Source: Sphingopyxis sp. OPL5 (GTDB lineage: Bacteria; Pseudomonadota; Alphaproteobacteria; Sphingomonadales; Sphingomonadaceae). From it: a DNA stretch of 64,000 nt. The translations under genes were made by a program, and so were the position numbers. The notes under the pieces are model-generated. The model made no database searches and was not told where the DNA came from. It saw only the letters and a program-made list of their open reading frames with translations. This document shows, in pieces, positions 40,762-50,284 of this stretch (positions within the stretch are counted from its first letter, which is position 1; the number at the start of each line of letters is the position of its first letter). The DNA lies in the NCBI RefSeq assembly GCF_003797775.2, contig NZ_CP060725.1, positions 3,838,001 to 3,902,000 on the forward strand. Direction: 5' to 3'.

Positions 40762-41675
40762 GCGGTAAAGGCGGCGATGGTGCGGCGGGCCTCGTCGGCG
40801 ATCGAGGCCGAGGGCGCCCAGCCAAGCGCGCCGAGCCGCGCGATGTCGACCGTGAACGGGCTGCGGAAGGCGTCGGTGCCGTCGCCATAGCCGATCCCGA
40901 CGGGCTGCGGTGCGGCGACGGCGATGGTCTCGGCGAGCGTCTGCATCGTGATCGCACGCCCGGCGCCGAGGTTGAAGAGATTGTTCCAGCCACTTGTCGC
41001 GCGCAGCAACAGCTCGACCGCGGTGATCGCATCGCCGAACGGCAATATGTCGCGATAGCTCTGCCCGTCGTTGCGCAGGCTCATCGCGCCGCTTTCGGCG
41101 ACCTGACGGCAGAGATCGAGGAAGATCAGCCCCGCCTGTTCGCCAAGGTCCTTGTGCGCGGGCGCGCCGACCATGTTGGTCGGGCGGAGGATCGCGATGC
41201 GCTCGGCGACGTCGCTGGCGGTGAGATCGCCCTCGATCGCGAGGTGCGTCTTGCCATAGGGATGGCCCGGCGCCTTGGGCATGTCTTCGGTATAAAGCGC
41301 GGCGGCATTGCCGCCATAGACGTGGAAGGTCGAGAAATGGATCAGCCGCGTCGCCCTGCCCTCGCGCAGCGCGGCGAGGCAGGCGGCGGCGGTGCTGCGG
41401 CCCTGTGCCATCGCGGCGTCGGCGTCCTTGCCCGCCGCCTGCGCGCCCGGCATCGCGAGATTGACGATCGCGTTGAAATCGCCGCCGGGCAGCTCCGCGT
41501 CGCGGCTGCTGTCGTAGCGAAAGGACGCGATGCCGCGCTCGGCGAGCCATGCGGCGCGCGCGGGCGTGTCCGAGCGTACCGTGACCGCGACATCCCAGGC
41601 GCCGGCCAGCGCCTCGGCCAGCCGCGCCCCGAAATATCCGCTGCCGCCGACGAGCAGCAGCCGGCCATCAGCCAT
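40758..41675 (-). CDS. NAD(P)-dependent epimerase/reductase of deoxysugar pathway
   Basis: A 305-aa extended SDR protein. Its Rossmann motif is LLVGGSGYFGARLAEAL (6-22), with DFNAIVNLA and HFSTFHVYGG later. The usual catalytic Tyr-x-x-x-Lys reads Tyr-Gly-Lys-Thr-His, so the lysine at +4 is a histidine. Such proteins in CDP/dTDP-sugar loci reduce the 4-keto group or epimerise. It overlaps the downstream glycosyltransferase and the cupin gene upstream (8 bases), all one operon. Confidence 0.8.
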   Translation of the reverse strand: MADGRLLLVGGSGYFGARLAEALAGAWDVAVTVRSDTPARAAWLAERGIASFRYDSSRDAELPGGDFNAIVNLAMPGAQAAGKDADAAMAQGRSTAAACLAALREGRATRLIHFSTFHVYGGNAAALYTEDMPKAPGHPYGKTHLAIEGDLTASDVAERIAILRPTNMVGAPAHKDLGEQAGLIFLDLCRQVAESGAMSLRNDGQSYRDILPFGDAITAVELLLRATSGWNNLFNLGAGRAITMQTLAETIAVAAPQPVGIGYGDGTDAFRSPFTVDIARLGALGWAPSASIADEARRTIAAFTA

Positions 41676-42117
41676 GGCGAACGTCCCAGTTGTACGGGAT
41701 CTTGTCGGTGAACGGATCCATGCGGTCGATCTCGTCGGCCGAATGGACGTGGGTGGTGCAGTTCGCGACGATCGCCGGATACTGACCGTAACCCTTGAAG
41801 CCGTTCCAGACGAAGGGCGGCACGGTGACGAGGCAATAATTATCCTCGCCCATGAAGATTTCCTGGAGTTCACCGCGCGTCGGCGAGCCTTCGCGGTCGT
41901 CGTAGAGGACGAATTTGATGCGGCCGTGGACGACGGCATAGTTCAGCGTCATTTCGCTGTGGATGTGCCAGGCCTTGATCGCGCCGGGCTGGACACACGA
42001 GAAATAGATCTCGCCGAACTGGTCGAAATGCGGCGCATCGCTGCGCAGCATGTGCATGATCTTGCCGCGCTCGTCCGCTATTTGCCGCAGCGGTGTAATC
42101 AGGACGCCGTCGATCAT
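41668..42117 (-). CDS. RmlC-like 3,5-epimerase (cupin)
   Basis: A 149-aa cupin that starts MIDGVLITPLRQIADERGKI after AAGGGG. It has the RmlC-type phrases PGAIKAWHIHSEMT (metal-free histidine pair), LVTVPPFVWNGFKGYG and ANCTTHVHSADE. These enzymes invert C3 and C5 of 4-keto-6-deoxysugar nucleotides. Because it follows rfbG, the likely substrate is CDP-4-keto-6-deoxyglucose rather than the dTDP-form. The final sugar is not deducible. Confidence 0.85.
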   Translation of the reverse strand: MIDGVLITPLRQIADERGKIMHMLRSDAPHFDQFGEIYFSCVQPGAIKAWHIHSEMTLNYAVVHGRIKFVLYDDREGSPTRGELQEIFMGEDNYCLVTVPPFVWNGFKGYGQYPAIVANCTTHVHSADEIDRMDPFTDKIPYNWDVRHG

Positions 42118-42137
42118 TCTATTCCCCTTGGGTTGGT

Positions 42138-43250
42138 TCAGGCCGCCCAGGCGAGCGATTTCGCTCGCGCCTCGGCGACGAAGGTTTCGATATCGTGACG
42201 CGTCTGGTCGAGCGCCGGCGCCTGGTCGGCGACCACCGCCTTGTACCAGCCCGCAGTCAGCGCGACGCCGCCGGCGAAGTCTAGCGTCGGCGCCCAGCCG
42301 AGCTTGTGATACGCCTTGTCGATCGACAGGCCGAGCAGGCCCGCCTCGTGCACCGCGCCGGCTTCCGCCGCGTTGATCCATTCGCCGGGCCAATGCTTGA
42401 GGAATTCGGTGACCAGCCGCTCGACCGAGCCATTGGCTTCGACCCAAGGGCCGAAGTTGAACGCTTCGGTGACGTCCGCCGGCGATTTTACCCGCGGCGT
42501 GGTCGCGGCGCCGCCGAGCAGCGCGCCGAGCCAGAGATAGCCGCTCAGCGATTCCAGCACATGCTGCCAGGGCCGCGTCGCCGCCGGGTTGCGCAGGCGG
42601 ATCGGCTCGCCCTTGGCCAGGCTGCGCACGCAATCGGGGACGATGCGGTCGAGCGACCAGTCGCCGCCGCCGATGACATTGCCGGCGCGCACCGTCGCCA
42701 TCTTCACCGGGCTGTCGGGGGCGGAAAAGAAGCTGCGGCGATAGCTGTGCGCGACGATTTCGGCGGCGCCCTTCGACGCGCTATAGGTGTCGTGGCCGCC
42801 CATCGGATCGTCCTCGCGATATCCCGACAGGACTTCGCGATTCTCGTAGCATTTGTCCGAGGTGACGCAGACGACCGCCGCCGGATTTCCGGCGCGGCGC
42901 AGCGCGTCGAGCAGGTTGACGGTGCCCATGACGTTGGTCGCCATCGTCTCGACCGGATGGTCGTAGGAATAACGAACGAGCGACTGCGCCGCGAGGTGGA
43001 AGACATAGTCGGGCCGGTGCGCCGTGACGACGTCGTACAGTGCATCGGCATCGCGCACGTCGCCAAGGATATGCGTCATCCGGTCGGCGAGACCGAGGCT
43101 GTCGAAATGCGACGGGCCGTCATCGACCTTGTGCGAGAAGCCAACGACATTGGCGCCGAGCATCAGTAGCCATTCGGCCATCCACGAACCCTTGAAGCCC
43201 GTGTGACCGGTGAGCAGCACAGTCTTGCCGCGATAGGCGTCGCCGAACAT
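42138..43250 (-). CDS. rfbG: CDP-glucose 4,6-dehydratase
   Basis: The start that follows the rfbF stop by 8 bases gives 370 aa (MFGDAYRGKTVLLTGHTGFK). The Rossmann motif GHTGFKGSW (about 15-23), NAD-binding FHLAAQSLVRYSYDHP, the catalytic Tyr-Ser-Ala-Ser-Lys and NVIGGGDWSLDRIVPD are those of RfbG. It converts CDP-glucose to CDP-4-keto-6-deoxyglucose. The next genes act on this intermediate. No RfbH, which makes 3,6-dideoxyhexoses, is found in the window. Confidence 0.93.
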   Translation of the reverse strand: MFGDAYRGKTVLLTGHTGFKGSWMAEWLLMLGANVVGFSHKVDDGPSHFDSLGLADRMTHILGDVRDADALYDVVTAHRPDYVFHLAAQSLVRYSYDHPVETMATNVMGTVNLLDALRRAGNPAAVVCVTSDKCYENREVLSGYREDDPMGGHDTYSASKGAAEIVAHSYRRSFFSAPDSPVKMATVRAGNVIGGGDWSLDRIVPDCVRSLAKGEPIRLRNPAATRPWQHVLESLSGYLWLGALLGGAATTPRVKSPADVTEAFNFGPWVEANGSVERLVTEFLKHWPGEWINAAEAGAVHEAGLLGLSIDKAYHKLGWAPTLDFAGGVALTAGWYKAVVADQAPALDQTRHDIETFVAEARAKSLAWAA

Positions 43251-43258
43251 CGCGGTGC

Positions 43259-44044
43259 CTACCACTTTTTCCAGGGTGCCTGCCCGTCCGCCCACAGCTC
43301 GTTGAGCAGCGAATATTCGCGCGGCGTGTCCATCGGCTGCCAGAAACCATTATGTTCGTACATCATCAACTCACGGTCGGCGGCGAGGCGTTCCATCGGC
43401 TCGCGCTCGAGGATCAGCTCTTCGCGATCGTCGAGATAGTCGTCGACGAAATTGCGGTTGAAGACGAAGAAGCCGCCGTTGATATGGCCGCCCGACACCT
43501 GCGGCTTTTCGTTGAAGCTGGCGACGACGCCGCCCTCTGTCCCGAGTTCGCCGAAGCGGCCCGGCGGGTAGACGCCGGTGAGCGTTGCGGTCTTGCCATG
43601 GCCCTTGTGGAAATCGACGAGCCCCGAAATGTCGATATCGCCGACGCCGTCGCCATAGGTGGCGCAGAACTGATCGACCCCGTCGAGATAGCGCGCGCCG
43701 CGGCGGATGCGCGCGCCGGTCATCGCGTCCTCGCCGGTCTCGGCGAGGGTGACCTTCCAGTCTTCGGTCTGGTGCTTGTGGAACTGCAATCGGTCCTCGC
43801 CGCGCTTCGACAGGTCGACGGTGACGTCGGACGACTGGTTCGCGTAATTCAGGAAGAAATCGCGGATGATGTCGCCCTTGTAGCCGAGCAGCAGGACGAA
43901 GTCGGTGATGCCGTGCGCCGCATAGATTTTCATGATGTGCCACACGATCGGCTTGTCGCCGATCGGCACCATCGGTTTGGGCAGCGTTTCGGACACTTCG
44001 CGCAGCCGGGTTCCCCGGCCGCCACAGAGAATCAATGCTTTCAT
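43259..44044 (-). CDS. rfbF: Glucose-1-phosphate cytidylyltransferase
   Basis: A 261-aa nucleotidyltransferase that opens with the sugar-nucleotide signature MKALILCGGRGTRLREVSE, followed by KPMVPIGDKPIVWHIM. The mid-chain has CATYGDGVGDIDI and GGHINGGFFVFN, typical of RfbF. It joins CTP and glucose-1-phosphate to give CDP-glucose, the first step of the pathway that rfbG continues. It begins the deoxysugar operon in the minus arm. Confidence 0.95.
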   Translation of the reverse strand: MKALILCGGRGTRLREVSETLPKPMVPIGDKPIVWHIMKIYAAHGITDFVLLLGYKGDIIRDFFLNYANQSSDVTVDLSKRGEDRLQFHKHQTEDWKVTLAETGEDAMTGARIRRGARYLDGVDQFCATYGDGVGDIDISGLVDFHKGHGKTATLTGVYPPGRFGELGTEGGVVASFNEKPQVSGGHINGGFFVFNRNFVDDYLDDREELILEREPMERLAADRELMMYEHNGFWQPMDTPREYSLLNELWADGQAPWKKW

Positions 44045-44165
44045 AGGGGTGAGCTCGTTCCGTTCTGATTGTCAGGATGTGGCGGAATCAATTGGGCTAT
44101 CAAGCGCCCGCTCGGTAGCCGCAAAGCCAGGACGCTGCAACGCGCTTCGAACCTTGATCGCCAAT

Positions 44166-45629
44166 TCATGTGCCGCAGAAGGTCACATAAGGGGCGCCTT
44201 CGGCAGGGCCCGGGCCGGCATAAGCCGCCCAGTCGGCGCGTTCGACATAGGGCGCGCGCACGACTTCGAGCAGCGCTTGGAACGGCGCCAGATCGCCCTG
44301 CTCCGCGGCCGTCAGTGCTTCTTCGACCCGGTGGTTGCGCGGGACATAGCGCGGGTTCACCGCATCCATCGCCGCGGCGCGTTCGAGCGGATGGATATCC
44401 TCGCGTTCGAGTTCGGCCCACCAGCTGGCAATCCAGGGCGCCATCACCTCGGGTTGCGGGAGCAAGGCTTCGAGTTCGCTCGCATCGCCGCGCAGCAGCG
44501 TGGCGAGGGCGCGGAAGAAGCCGGTAAAATCGATCGCATGGGTTTCGAGTTCGCCGAAAAGATTGTCGATCAGCTCCGCATCGCCCTCATGCGCGCTGGC
44601 AAGGCCAAGCTTGGTTTGCATGCGGGCGAACCAATGGGTGCGAAAGCGGTCGGGGATCGCATCGACGAGTCCCTTGGCCTTCTCGACGTCCGCCGGATCG
44701 ACGGCGTGGATGGCAGGCAGCAGGGCTTCGGTCAAACGCGCCATGTTCCAGTGGAGGATCTGCGGCTGACGGCCATAGGCGTAACGGCCATTGGCATCGA
44801 TCGAGCTGAACACCGTGTTGGCGGAAAAGCGGTCCATGAAAGCACAGGGGCCATAATCGATCGTCTCGCCGCTGATCGCGACATTGTCGGTGTTCATCAC
44901 GCCATGGATAAAGCCGACCCCGAGCCAGTGCGCAACCAGTTCGCATTGCAGGCCGATCACGCGGTCGAGCAGCGCGAGATGCGGGTTGGGGCTTGTCGCA
45001 AGGTCCGGAAAATGACGCCGAATGCTATAGTCGGACAATTGCACCACATGCTCGGCGCCGAAGTGGGCGGCGAAGAACTGGAAGGTGCCGACGCGGATAT
45101 GGCTGCTCGCGATGCGGGTGAGCACCGCGCCGGGGTGGGCGCGTTCGCGCTGGACGCGGTCGCCGGTCGCCACCGCCGCCAAGGCGCGCGTGGTCGGCAC
45201 ATGCATCGCCGCCATCGCCTCGGAGACGAGAAATTCGCGCAGCACCGGGCCGATCGCGGCCTTGCCGTCGCCGTTGCGCGAGAAAGGCGTCGGACCCGAG
45301 CCCTTGAGCTGGACGTCGAAACGCGCCCCATCGGGGGCGACGATTTCGCCGAGCAGCAAAGCGCGGCCATCGCCGAGCTGCGACGAGAAGTGGCCAAACT
45401 GATGCCCCGCATAGGCAAAGGCGAGCGGATTGGCGCCGCCGGGCATCGCCTCGCCCGAGAAGAGGCGCACGAGCGTATCGTCATCGGCGCCGTCGATATC
45501 GAGGCCCAGTTTCCGGGCGAGCGCATGGTTGAAGACCAGCAGCTTCGGCGCCGAGGGCGGCGCGGCTTCGGCGGGGGCGTAAAAGCCCTCCATGTCGCGG
45601 TGAAAACTATTGTCGAAGGCGAAATCCAT
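44166..45629 (-). CDS. selO: Protein adenylyltransferase SelO
   Basis: A 487-aa pseudokinase-fold protein beginning MDFAFDNSFHRDMEGFY. The SelO signatures are YAGHQFGHFSSQLGDGRA, VQLKGSGPTPFSRNGDG, EFLVSEAMAA, GVMNTDNVAISG and DYGPCAFMD, with the C-terminal TFCGT keeping the conserved redox cysteine. SelO transfers AMP to Ser, Thr or Tyr in metabolic proteins during oxidative stress. It separates the CDP-sugar genes from the GDP-fucose genes and has no known link to polysaccharide synthesis. Confidence 0.95.
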   Translation of the reverse strand: MDFAFDNSFHRDMEGFYAPAEAAPPSAPKLLVFNHALARKLGLDIDGADDDTLVRLFSGEAMPGGANPLAFAYAGHQFGHFSSQLGDGRALLLGEIVAPDGARFDVQLKGSGPTPFSRNGDGKAAIGPVLREFLVSEAMAAMHVPTTRALAAVATGDRVQRERAHPGAVLTRIASSHIRVGTFQFFAAHFGAEHVVQLSDYSIRRHFPDLATSPNPHLALLDRVIGLQCELVAHWLGVGFIHGVMNTDNVAISGETIDYGPCAFMDRFSANTVFSSIDANGRYAYGRQPQILHWNMARLTEALLPAIHAVDPADVEKAKGLVDAIPDRFRTHWFARMQTKLGLASAHEGDAELIDNLFGELETHAIDFTGFFRALATLLRGDASELEALLPQPEVMAPWIASWWAELEREDIHPLERAAAMDAVNPRYVPRNHRVEEALTAAEQGDLAPFQALLEVVRAPYVERADWAAYAGPGPAEGAPYVTFCGT

Positions 45630-45688
45630 GGCCCTGCTCCTCGCCTTTCTATGTCGAGCCTGTCGGGCGCGAATGCAAGCGCCGGGCG

Positions 45689-46630
45689 TCAGCGCCGGTG
45701 CGCGAGGAACCAGTCGTAGGTCGAGGCGATCCCGTCGCGCAGCGCGATGCGCGGCGACCAGCCCATGCCGGCAAGCTTGGCGTTCGACATCAGCTTGCGC
45801 GGGGTGCCGTCGGGCTTGTCGGTGTCGAGGACGATCTCGACATCGGCGCCGACGACCTGACAGACGAGGCGCGCGAGGTCGATGATCGCGATGTCGGTTC
45901 CCGACCCGACATTGATGTGCCCGGCGTCCGAATAGCGCTTCATCAGGAAGACGCAGGCGTCGGCGCAATCGTCGACGTGGAGGAATTCGCGCATCGGCGT
46001 GCCGCTTCCCCACAGCGTCATCGTCTTGGCGCCGCTCTCTTTCGCTTCATGCGCCTTGCGGATCAGCGCGGGCAGCACATGGCTGGAGTTGAGGTCGAAA
46101 TTGTCGCCGGGGCCATAAAGGTTGGTCGGCATCGCCGAGATATAATCGGCGCCATATTGCCGGCGATAGCTTTGCGCGAGCTTGATCCCGGCGATCTTGG
46201 CGATCGCATACCATTCGTTGGTCGGCTCGAGCGGGCCGGTGAGCAACGCCTCCTCGACGATCGGCTGCTCGGCGAACTTCGGATAGATGCACGACGAGCC
46301 GAGGAAGCAGAGTTTCGCGACGTTGGCGCGGTGCGCCGCATCGACGATATTCGTTTCGATGACGAGATTCTGGTAAAGGAAATCGGCTGGAAAACTATCG
46401 TTGGCAAGGATGCCGCCAACCTTCGCCGCCGCGAGGAAGACCGCGTCGGGCCTTTCGCGCGCGGTCCATGCGCGCACCGCCGCCTGGTCGAGCAGGTCGA
46501 GCGTATCGCGCCCTGCCGTCAGGACCTCGCAATTCTCATCGGCAAGCCGGCGTACCAGCGCGCTGCCGACCATGCCGCGGTGTCCCGCGACCCAGACGCG
46601 CTTGCCCGCGAGCGAAAAGGCCTCAGTCAT
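45689..46630 (-). CDS. fcl: GDP-L-fucose synthase
   Basis: A 313-aa extended SDR enzyme that opens with a Rossmann motif [18 protein letters not shown]. The segments [14 protein letters not shown], the catalytic Tyr-Ala-Ile-Ala-Lys and [20 protein letters not shown] mark the GMER/WcaG family. It epimerises and reduces GDP-4-keto-6-deoxymannose to GDP-L-fucose. It overlaps gmd by 8 bases. Part of the capsular nucleotide-sugar set. Confidence 0.95.
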   Translation of the reverse strand: MTEAFSLAGKRVWVAGHRGMVGSALVRRLADENCEVLTAGRDTLDLLDQAAVRAWTARERPDAVFLAAAKVGGILANDSFPADFLYQNLVIETNIVDAAHRANVAKLCFLGSSCIYPKFAEQPIVEEALLTGPLEPTNEWYAIAKIAGIKLAQSYRRQYGADYISAMPTNLYGPGDNFDLNSSHVLPALIRKAHEAKESGAKTMTLWGSGTPMREFLHVDDCADACVFLMKRYSDAGHINVGSGTDIAIIDLARLVCQVVGADVEIVLDTDKPDGTPRKLMSNAKLAGMGWSPRIALRDGIASTYDWFLAHRR

Positions 46631-47693
46631 GCGACGGGGTCGTGCCGGCCTTGTATGCCGCGACGTCGGCGGCGACCATTTCGCGGCACAGCTCGCGCAC
46701 CGAGGTTTCGTGGCGCCAGCCAAGCTTTTGATGCGCCTTCGACGGGTCGCCGATCAGCAGGTCGACCTCGGTCGGGCGGAAATAGCGCGGGTCGACCTCG
46801 ACGAGGCATTTGCCGCTGGCCTTGCAATAGCCCTTTTCGTCGACGCCCTCGCCCTTCCACTCGAGCGCGATGCCGACATCCTCGAACGCCCATTCGACGA
46901 AGTCGCGCACCGGCGTGGTTTCGCCCGTCGCGAGGACATAATCGTCGGGCTCGTCCTGCTGTATCATCATCCACATGCCGCGGACATATTCGCGGGCATG
47001 CCCCCAGTCGCGCTTGGCGTCGAGGTTGCCGAGGTACAGCTTGTCCTGCTGGCCGAGGCTGATCGCCGCAGCGGCGCGGGTGATCTTGCGCGTGACGAAG
47101 GTTTCGCCGCGCAGCGGGCTTTCATGGTTGAACAGGATGCCGTTCGACGCGTGCATGCCATAGGCTTCGCGGTAGTTCACGACGATCCAATAAGCGTAGA
47201 GCTTCGCCGCCGCATAAGGGCTGCGCGGATAGAAGGGCGTGGTTTCGCGCTGCGGCACTTCCTGCACCAGCCCGTACAGTTCCGAGGTCGAAGCCTGATA
47301 GAAACGGCAGGTCTTTTCCATGCCGAGGATGCGCATCGCCTCGAGCAGCCGCAGCGTGCCGATCGCGTCGCTGTTCGCGGTATATTCGGGGGTCTCGAAA
47401 CTCACCTGCACATGGCTCTGCGCCGCGAGGTTGTAGATTTCGGTCGGTTTCGTTTCCTGAACGATGCGGATCAGGTTGGTGCTGTCGGTCAGGTCGCCAT
47501 AATGAAGGTGGAAACGCGAGTTTTCGACGTGCGGGTCCTGGTAGATATCCTCGATCCGGCTGGTGTTGAACGAAGATGAGCGGCGCTTGAGGCCGTGGAC
47601 GACATAGCCCTTGTCGAGCAGCAGCCGCGCGAGATAGGCGCCATCCTGTCCGGTAATTCCGGTCACAAGGGCAATTTTTTCCTGTTCCGCCAA
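46623..47693 (-). CDS. gmd: GDP-mannose 4,6-dehydratase
   Basis: A 356-aa enzyme with [20 protein letters not shown] at its start, then [27 protein letters not shown] and the catalytic Tyr-Ala-Ala-Ala-Lys. [10 protein letters not shown] and [16 protein letters not shown] complete the family pattern. It makes GDP-4-keto-6-deoxymannose for the adjacent fcl. It starts the minus arm, divergent from the UDP-sugar arm with 196 bases between, where both promoters must lie. Confidence 0.96.
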   Translation of the reverse strand: MAEQEKIALVTGITGQDGAYLARLLLDKGYVVHGLKRRSSSFNTSRIEDIYQDPHVENSRFHLHYGDLTDSTNLIRIVQETKPTEIYNLAAQSHVQVSFETPEYTANSDAIGTLRLLEAMRILGMEKTCRFYQASTSELYGLVQEVPQRETTPFYPRSPYAAAKLYAYWIVVNYREAYGMHASNGILFNHESPLRGETFVTRKITRAAAAISLGQQDKLYLGNLDAKRDWGHAREYVRGMWMMIQQDEPDDYVLATGETTPVRDFVEWAFEDVGIALEWKGEGVDEKGYCKASGKCLVEVDPRYFRPTEVDLLIGDPSKAHQKLGWRHETSVRELCREMVAADVAAYKAGTTPSHD

Positions 47694-47889
47694 GACTTTA
47701 TTCCTCGTTCCGGGGAGAGTGTTCGAGCGCGTGTGATCCGCGCTATTCGGCGGTGCATCCCTTTCCGCGCCTAGCCCGCGAAGTCAACCGGGCTGTTGCC
47801 GGCAGGGGAACTTCGCCCTTGTTGCCAAAGGCTCACATGTCTATCGCGGCCATGCTGCGGTGCCACAAACCGCATCCGACAGGAGATGA

Positions 47890-48888
47890 TTGTTGACCGT
47901 GTTGATTACCGGGGCCGCCGGATTTATCGGTTTCCATCTCGCGCGGCGGTTGATGGGCGAAGGCCGGCCGGTGATCGGCATCGACATCGTCAACGACTAT
48001 TACGACCCGGAGCTCAAGCGCGCGCGGCTGGCGAAATTGTCGGCGGAATATGGCGATCTCTTCACCTTCCGCCAGGTCGATTTCGCCGACGCGACCGCGC
48101 TCGACGAAGCGCTCGCCGACCTGAAATTCGCCGATATCGCGCATCTGGGCGCGCAGGCGGGGGTCCGTTATTCGATCGATAACCCGCGCGCCTATGTCCA
48201 GTCGAACCTCGTCGGGCATCTCAACCTGCTCGAAGTCGCGCGGACCCGCGGTGTGCCGATGGTCTATGCCTCCTCCTCGTCGGTCTATGGCGGCAACAAG
48301 ACCCTGCCCTTCCGCGTCGAGGACCGCGTCGACCATCCGATGTCGCTCTATGCCGCGACCAAGAAGGCCGACGAACTGATGAGCGAGACCTACGCCCATC
48401 TCTATCGCATCCCGCTGACCGGCCTGCGCTTCTTCACCGTCTATGGCCCCTGGGGCCGCCCCGACATGGCGATGTGGATCTTCACCAAAGCGATTTTCGA
48501 GGGGACGCCGATCCAGGTGTTCAACGCCGGCGCGATGCGCCGCGACTTCACCTATATCGACGATATCGTGTCGGGCGTCGCTGCGTGCATCGCCAATCCG
48601 CCGCCCGACGACGGCGAACTCAAGGCCGGCGGCAGCGTCGCGCCGCACCGGCTCTACAATATCGGCAACAACCGGTCCGAAGAGCTGACGCGGATGATTT
48701 CGCTGATCGAGGAGGCCTGCGGGCGCGAGGCGATCAAGCAGATGGCGCCGCTGCAACCCGGCGACGTCCCCGAAACCTATGCCGACATCAGCGCGATTTC
48801 GGGCGACCTCGGTTACGAGCCGACGACCCCGATCGACGTCGGCATCCCCAATTTCGTCGCTTGGTACCGCGACTATCACGGGCTTTGA
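47890..48888 (+). CDS. UDP-glucuronate 4-epimerase-like protein
   Basis: It starts at a TTG (47890 or 47893) after AGGAG and gives about 332 aa. The SDR fold shows [20 protein letters not shown] (about 4-23), the catalytic Tyr-Ala-Ala-Thr-Lys and FTVYGPWGRPDMAMWIF, which is typical of the LpsL/CapI-type UDP-glucuronate 4-epimerases that yield UDP-galacturonate. A UDP-GlcNAcA 4-epimerase (TviC-type) role is the main alternative, since a TviB-like dehydrogenase follows 56 bases downstream. Confidence 0.85.
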   Translation: MLTVLITGAAGFIGFHLARRLMGEGRPVIGIDIVNDYYDPELKRARLAKLSAEYGDLFTFRQVDFADATALDEALADLKFADIAHLGAQAGVRYSIDNPRAYVQSNLVGHLNLLEVARTRGVPMVYASSSSVYGGNKTLPFRVEDRVDHPMSLYAATKKADELMSETYAHLYRIPLTGLRFFTVYGPWGRPDMAMWIFTKAIFEGTPIQVFNAGAMRRDFTYIDDIVSGVAACIANPPPDDGELKAGGSVAPHRLYNIGNNRSEELTRMISLIEEACGREAIKQMAPLQPGDVPETYADISAISGDLGYEPTTPIDVGIPNFVAWYRDYHGL

Positions 48889-48944
48889 CGCCTCCCCCAC
48901 TCCCCCAAGGACCGCTGCCAAAGCGGCAAAGGATCAGAGCGAAA

Positions 48945-50213
48945 ATGAAAATCGTCGTCATCGGGCTGGGCTATGTCGGATTGCCGCTCGCGGTCCAGCT
49001 CGCGAAGCATTTCGACACCGTCGGGCTGGACAGCAATGCTGCGCGGATCGCCGAGCTGCGCGATGGTCACGACCGGACGGGCGAGGTCGATGCCGCGGCA
49101 TTGGCCGCGTGCGGGCTGGCGCTGACCAGCGATGCGGCGGATTGCAGTGGCGCCGACCTCTATATCGTGACCGTACCGACGCCGATCGATGCCGACAACC
49201 GCCCCGACCTGTCGCCGGTGCGCAGCGCGACACGCACCGTCGCGGCCCTTCTCGACGCGGCGAAAACGCCGACGGTCGTCTATGAAAGCACCGTCTATCC
49301 CGGGGTGACCGAGGATATTTGCGGGCCCATGATCGAGGACCTGTCGGGGCTGGTGCGCGGGCGCGATTTTTTCCTCGGCTATTCGCCCGAGCGCATCAAT
49401 CCGGGCGACCGCGAGCATACGGTCGACAAGATCATGAAGGTGCTGGCGGGCGAGAACGACCAGGTCACCGAATTGCTCGCCACCGTCTATGGCAAGGTGA
49501 CGAGCGGCGGGGTGTTCCGCGCCAGGTCGATCCGCGCCGCCGAAGCCGCGAAGGTGATCGAGAACGCCCAGCGCGATATCAACATCGCCTTCATCAACGA
49601 AGTGACCAAGATCTTCTCGGCGCTAGACATTTCGGTGTGGGACGTGCTCGACGCGGCGCGGACGAAGTGGAATTTCCTGCCCTTCGAACCCGGCCTCGTC
49701 GGCGGCCACTGCATCGGGGTCGACCCCTATTATCTCAGCCACCGTGCGCAGGAACTCGGCATCGACCCGCAGGTCGTGTTGTCGGGCCGCGCGATCAACG
49801 ACGGCATGGCGCAGTGGATGGCCGACGGCATCCACGCCGCGCTCGGCAAGCCGGGCGCCGACATCCTGATCCTGGGACTGACCTTCAAGGAAAACGTCCC
49901 CGACCTGCGCAACAGCAAGGTCATCGATCTGGTGCAGGCGCTGCGCGGACACGGCCACAGCGTCGCGGTCCATGACCCGCACGCCGACCCCGCCGAAGCG
50001 CGGCACGAATATGGACTCGACCTGGCATCGATGCCTGGCGAACCCACCTATGACTGCGTGATCGGCGCGGTGCGCCACGAGGCGTTTCGCACGCTTTCAG
50101 GGGCCGATCTCGCGGCGATATTGCGTCCCGGCGGGCTTGTCGCCGACATCAAGCGCATGTGGCCGGCGCCTGCCGCCGACGCGGCTTCGACCCACCGCTA
50201 CTGGTCGATTTAA
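48945..50213 (+). CDS. UDP-N-acetyl-hexosamine 6-dehydrogenase (TviB/WbpO type)
   Basis: A 422-aa UDP-sugar dehydrogenase beginning MKIVVIGLGYVGLPLAVQLA. The motifs are GHDRTGEV near 42, VPTPID, the STVYPGVTED and GYSPERINPGD phrases of the TviB/WbpO group, and the catalytic cysteine in GGHCIGVDPYYL. It oxidises a UDP-HexNAc to a uronic acid in two NAD-dependent steps, making an acidic sugar for the polymer. This is the subgroup that acts on UDP-GlcNAc/GalNAc rather than UDP-glucose, by motif resemblance only. Confidence 0.9.
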   Translation: MKIVVIGLGYVGLPLAVQLAKHFDTVGLDSNAARIAELRDGHDRTGEVDAAALAACGLALTSDAADCSGADLYIVTVPTPIDADNRPDLSPVRSATRTVAALLDAAKTPTVVYESTVYPGVTEDICGPMIEDLSGLVRGRDFFLGYSPERINPGDREHTVDKIMKVLAGENDQVTELLATVYGKVTSGGVFRARSIRAAEAAKVIENAQRDINIAFINEVTKIFSALDISVWDVLDAARTKWNFLPFEPGLVGGHCIGVDPYYLSHRAQELGIDPQVVLSGRAINDGMAQWMADGIHAALGKPGADILILGLTFKENVPDLRNSKVIDLVQALRGHGHSVAVHDPHADPAEARHEYGLDLASMPGEPTYDCVIGAVRHEAFRTLSGADLAAILRPGGLVADIKRMWPAPAADAASTHRYWSI

Positions 50214-50284
50214 CCATCCGGGGGTGGCGCATGCGGCAATATCTGCCTAAGGCGCGGTCAACGACTGAAAACATGGAAGAATGA

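Noticed and set aside
43932..45719. 595-aa plus-strand open frame
   Set aside because: Opposite selO and rfbF, both of which have clear family motifs.
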